Source of the DNA: Drosophila persimilis
Taxonomy: Eukaryota > Arthropoda > Insecta > Diptera > Drosophilidae
Assembly: GCF_003286085.1 (NCBI RefSeq)
Contig: NW_020825289.1
Coordinates: forward strand, 15,996,001-16,060,000
Reading direction: 5' to 3'
Length of the DNA: 64,000 nucleotides
The notes beneath the pieces were generated by a model. It ran no database searches. It saw nothing but the letters and a program-made list of their open reading frames with translations, and was not told where the DNA came from. Numbering within the stretch: the first letter of the stretch is position 1; every line of letters starts with the position of its first letter. Of the stretch, positions 61,015 to 64,000 are shown piece after piece. A program made the position numbers and the translations under genes.

Positions 61015-61236
61015 CTAGTGCCAGTCATCGGGATCGGCGCAACACCACCAGCCCCAGCCACACACAATGAACAGGAGCAGGCACAGGCAGAAGATAATCA
61101 CGAACAGGGCGATTCCGAGCGCCACCCAGATGGCCAGCAGGGAGCTCTCCCGGCGGTAGTACTCCGTCGAGGAGTACACCCAGCCCACGGTGGTGCGGAT
61201 GGTGGTCTCGTCGTGCAGCAGGTCTACGGCAGGCAT
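61015..61236 (-). CDS. Small one-pass membrane protein, possible paralogue of the 82-residue gene
   Basis: 73 residues from the first ATG at 61,236 (MPAVDLLHDETTIRTTVGWV) to TAG. A charged, Tyr-rich segment (STEYYRRESS) precedes a hydrophobic helix at about 33-59 (IWVALGIALFVIIFCLCLLL). The tail WGWWCCADPDDWH is Trp/Cys-rich and acidic. It resembles the 82-residue neighbour in size, strand, a head of form TT(I/L)xTxV, a Cys-containing membrane helix and an acidic C-terminus; sequence identity elsewhere is low. The open frame extends 8 codons upstream without another ATG. Family unknown to me. Confidence 0.6.
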   Translation of the reverse strand: MPAVDLLHDETTIRTTVGWVYSSTEYYRRESSLLAIWVALGIALFVIIFCLCLLLFIVCGWGWWCCADPDDWH

Positions 61237-64000
61237 CGTCGAGTGCAATTTTAGCTTCAAATGTGTTCAACCAGATGCTTGATATTTTTTTTGGAATTTT
61301 AAGACTAAATCCTACAGATTGATGTGTTTTTCGATGGTAAATCTGAACCATATTTCGTTTTCGATGTCCTTTTTTGGTTGGGGAACCTCATTTAAGGGGT
61401 GGAGGGGGCCCCCACCCCACCGCCTGATAATTGAATAAATATTACACTGAGCGATAAAAAGTGAAAACTTTTGAATGTTTTTTTTTTCCACGAGACTATA
61501 ATTGGGTCGAGCGTATCTGAAGGATTTCAAAGAGAAATGTATGACCTTCTCTATAGGGTCTATAGAGTGGCTATGCCTGAAGTTGGGGCCACCCAAAGTT
61601 GGAAATTTCACACCATTTTAAAGGTTCCTTCCTTCCTGGTTTTCGGAGGCTTTTTAGGTCTCTTTTGCATGGTATGGTCTTATTTTCGTAGATTAGTTCT
61701 TTAGTGGCTATAATTCTCCTTAAAACTAGCTACTAATCCTTAAGATGTTCCAACGAATGCCAAGGGTAGGAGGTATTTAGTAAATCCCCAGCATTTTATA
61801 GCACATTAGGCAATAAATGGCCTCTGACAGGCTTTTATGAGCCCTCCATAAGAGCCCGTCGAAACTTTAAATTCGATTAAAATGGCCATCAATTGGAATG
61901 TTTCAATATTTAAATATTTGCAATTAAATTTAAATGTTTGGCCATGTGCTGTCTGCGAAAATATCTTTATATTCGGCTTTTTTCGAGAGTGCCAATAAAT
62001 TGCCCGACACAAAGTGTCAACGGAGGACGAAGGACCCGCTTATTTGCATACGTATCCCTGCCCTTCTCGATGCGGCTGGGAGGACCCTGCATGCCATTCC
62101 ATGCCATTCCATTCCGCTACTTACAACCATATTATAATGGAATCCACACTTGCATATGTTGTCGCGGACGTTCCACCAGCTATAAATATTATTGAATTGT
62201 TCTGCCACGCCCCTTGGGCCTCTCAGTGTTGCAACAATGATTGCGGCAAGCGGATGTAAAAACCTTGGCAATGACAGTTTTTGGGGGGCTGGAACAGGGC
62301 CTCGGGTCTATGTCTATGTCGTCTACATCTCCGTCTGTTATGCAAATGTCTATAAAATATATATATGTGTATCTCCGATGTGTGTGTGTGTGTGTGTGTG
62401 TGTGTCTGTGTGAACAACTGTTTATATGCAAATCTTTTATTTCGCTGTTGCCTCCGTTTTCATTTCTTATTTCCGCTGCAGGCCCGACACCGCCATTGGC
62501 TTTCTTTTTACGAGTATGTATGTATATATATATATATATGTATATATTCTGCATTAAATTAACATCAATAAAATGTTTGCCCCGTTTCGGACTGGACACC
62601 CCCCCCTGTCTCTGTGTCCGGGGTGTCCTTCTCGTCCTCCTAGAGTGCTTTTCAGTGTCCTTTCTGTTTCCCTTTGTTGCACTTGTGCGTAATTTCAAGC
62701 TAATGCCAACATGTGCTGCGATTTGTCCCAAATCCACCCCCCATCCCCCCCACAAATGGAGACCTCTTTTCCTGCCTCGGCTACTCCTTTGGCAAACTGT
62801 TTCTTCCCCTCCTCCTCTGGCTGTTCCTGTCTGCATCTTCGACAGTTTTACAGTCAGTTTCATTCATTTCCTTGCGCCAAAAGACATTTGCATTTGACAG
62901 TTTTGGCACCTTCCTGGGATCCCGCCGAACAGGAAGAAACCTTCCAGCTGAAGAGGGAAGAAAGTGAGAGAGAGAGAGAGTGCAAGAGGTGAAAGGTGAA
63001 AGGTGAAAGGGAAAATGATAAATGGATATGCACGAATCTATGACTCAAGATGTCGCCGTTTTCCCACCTTCATGGCTTCATCCTACGGCTCCATTAGATG
63101 TTTCCAAAGTGGAATTAAATCAAGACTTGCTTACTAGTTGATAATCCCCTGAAATCGGTGAATCCCCCTCCCCCAGAGAAGGACAGTCCCTCATGTTTCC
63201 ATGCCCATTCGACTCTTGTTAATCAAATTAAGTGCAGGCTAATGCTTGGGCAAAATGCAGAGCCACTTCCCTCGGTGGAACCCCGCTTTTCACAAGAATT
63301 ATTACAACCCATCAGTGGGTGGTGGGGCTCGCTCGCTCCTTCTCCCCCTGTTTGCCCACTCGAAAAATGATGAATAATAAATTGCTAATCATAAATATTG
63401 CGAAATCAGGCGAATGAAAAGCGAGAGAAATGGCCAAGAAAAGACCGAATGAAAAGGACGGAAACGGCTAACAAGAGTTTCGCCCCCACCGATAGATGGA
63501 TGGATGGATGGGGCTTTTTTTTACACGCTAAAAAGCAAAACAATACCAAAAGTACACATTGTTAAATTGAAAGGAAACAAATGTAAAATTTATACAGCTG
63601 CAGTGCCCTTCCTTTTCCGGCTTGAATGCAAAATCAAAGTGTGGCAGGAGGCAGGGGCACGCGTCTAGCAGCCAGTGTGTTTGCCCTATTATCGAACCCA
63701 AATGTTGTAACTGTGGGCGCCGTCGAGTGGGTGGGATTTTCCGTTTTTGTAGTACAAAATTATGGGAGGGGGTGGATGGGGGGGTGGTGAATGCTGGGAT
63801 ATGATTAATTTAGCGTTATCAAATTGATTGGATTATCGCCAAGGGATGGGAAAGGAGCAGGGAAGATGCTGTGGGTGAGGGCTGAGATTTGTGTAAGAAA
63901 TTATACATATGTACATATATATTAAATGTTATGCATGAGTGTTTCAAAGTATAATAGTTACAAGGCATAAAAGATACGTTGTATAACATTTACGATGTAT
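61237..64000. other. Noncoding 3' part of the window
   Basis: No gene is supported. TG (62,379-62,411) and TATATA (about 62,526-62,540) microsatellites, a GGTGAAA heptamer repeat (about 62,988-63,010) and a GGATGGAT repeat (about 63,495-63,511) are visible. A 218-codon plus frame and a 224-codon minus frame at 62.2-62.9 kb overlap the TG tract and show no domain. Confidence 0.65.

Noticed and set aside
1-64000. CRISPR arrays, operons, rRNA genes, intact transposons or virus-like elements
   Set aside because: No spaced direct-repeat array, reverse transcriptase, integrase, transposase, capsid or envelope motif was seen in any frame, and the DNA is clearly from an insect nucleus.

Overview
The window is nuclear DNA from a fly of the genus Drosophila. 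The evidence is short introns with GTRAGT donors and pyrimidine-rich acceptors, G/C-ending codon choice in the exons, AT-rich and microsatellite-rich flanks, a fly-type Inr/DPE core promoter, and an LRR receptor that I recognise as the Tartan/Capricious relative Fish-lips (Fili). The many long poly-G and poly-C tracts and the gene-poor layout would suit an obscura-group species, but that assignment is only inference.

Layout. Positions 1 to about 38,160 hold no protein gene that I can support. This is probably an intergenic region plus the 5' leader region of the LRR gene. It holds three clear repeat blocks: an A-rich degenerate tandem array at 7.6-8.2 kb, a minisatellite with a palindromic core at 22.9-23.5 kb and an ACACTACA-type minisatellite at 23.53-23.65 kb. 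It also holds two ATCGAT/CGATA motif clusters and three plus-strand exon-like segments (12,807-12,851; about 24,339-24,535; 29,475-29,589), which could be untranslated leader exons. Fili occupies about 38,168 to 50,600 on the plus strand: three coding exons (38,307-39,143; 42,292-42,452; 48,098-49,382) encode a 760-residue single-pass cell-surface protein.

A compact cluster of four small genes fills 55.3-61.3 kb. A 202-residue secreted protein with one 55-bp intron has an Inr/MTE/DPE-like promoter (plus strand). A 370-residue secreted serpin has a reactive loop that looks non-inhibitory (plus strand). An 82-residue cysteine-rich one-pass membrane protein (minus strand) converges on the serpin and shares its poly(A) signal region. 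A 73-residue one-pass membrane protein (minus strand) looks like a distant relative of the 82-residue one. The remainder to 64,000 is noncoding.

The genes do not form a pathway in any obvious way. Fili is a cell-surface recognition protein. The cluster of short, fast-diverging secreted and membrane proteins beside a degenerate serpin resembles tissue-restricted gene clusters such as reproductive-tract genes, but expression cannot be read from the sequence. I found no intact transposon, virus-like element, tRNA, rRNA or CRISPR array. The most interesting unexplained structures are a 34-bp near-perfect palindrome framed by a 7-bp direct repeat (43,744-43,791), the palindrome-bearing minisatellite, and the orphan exon-like segments.
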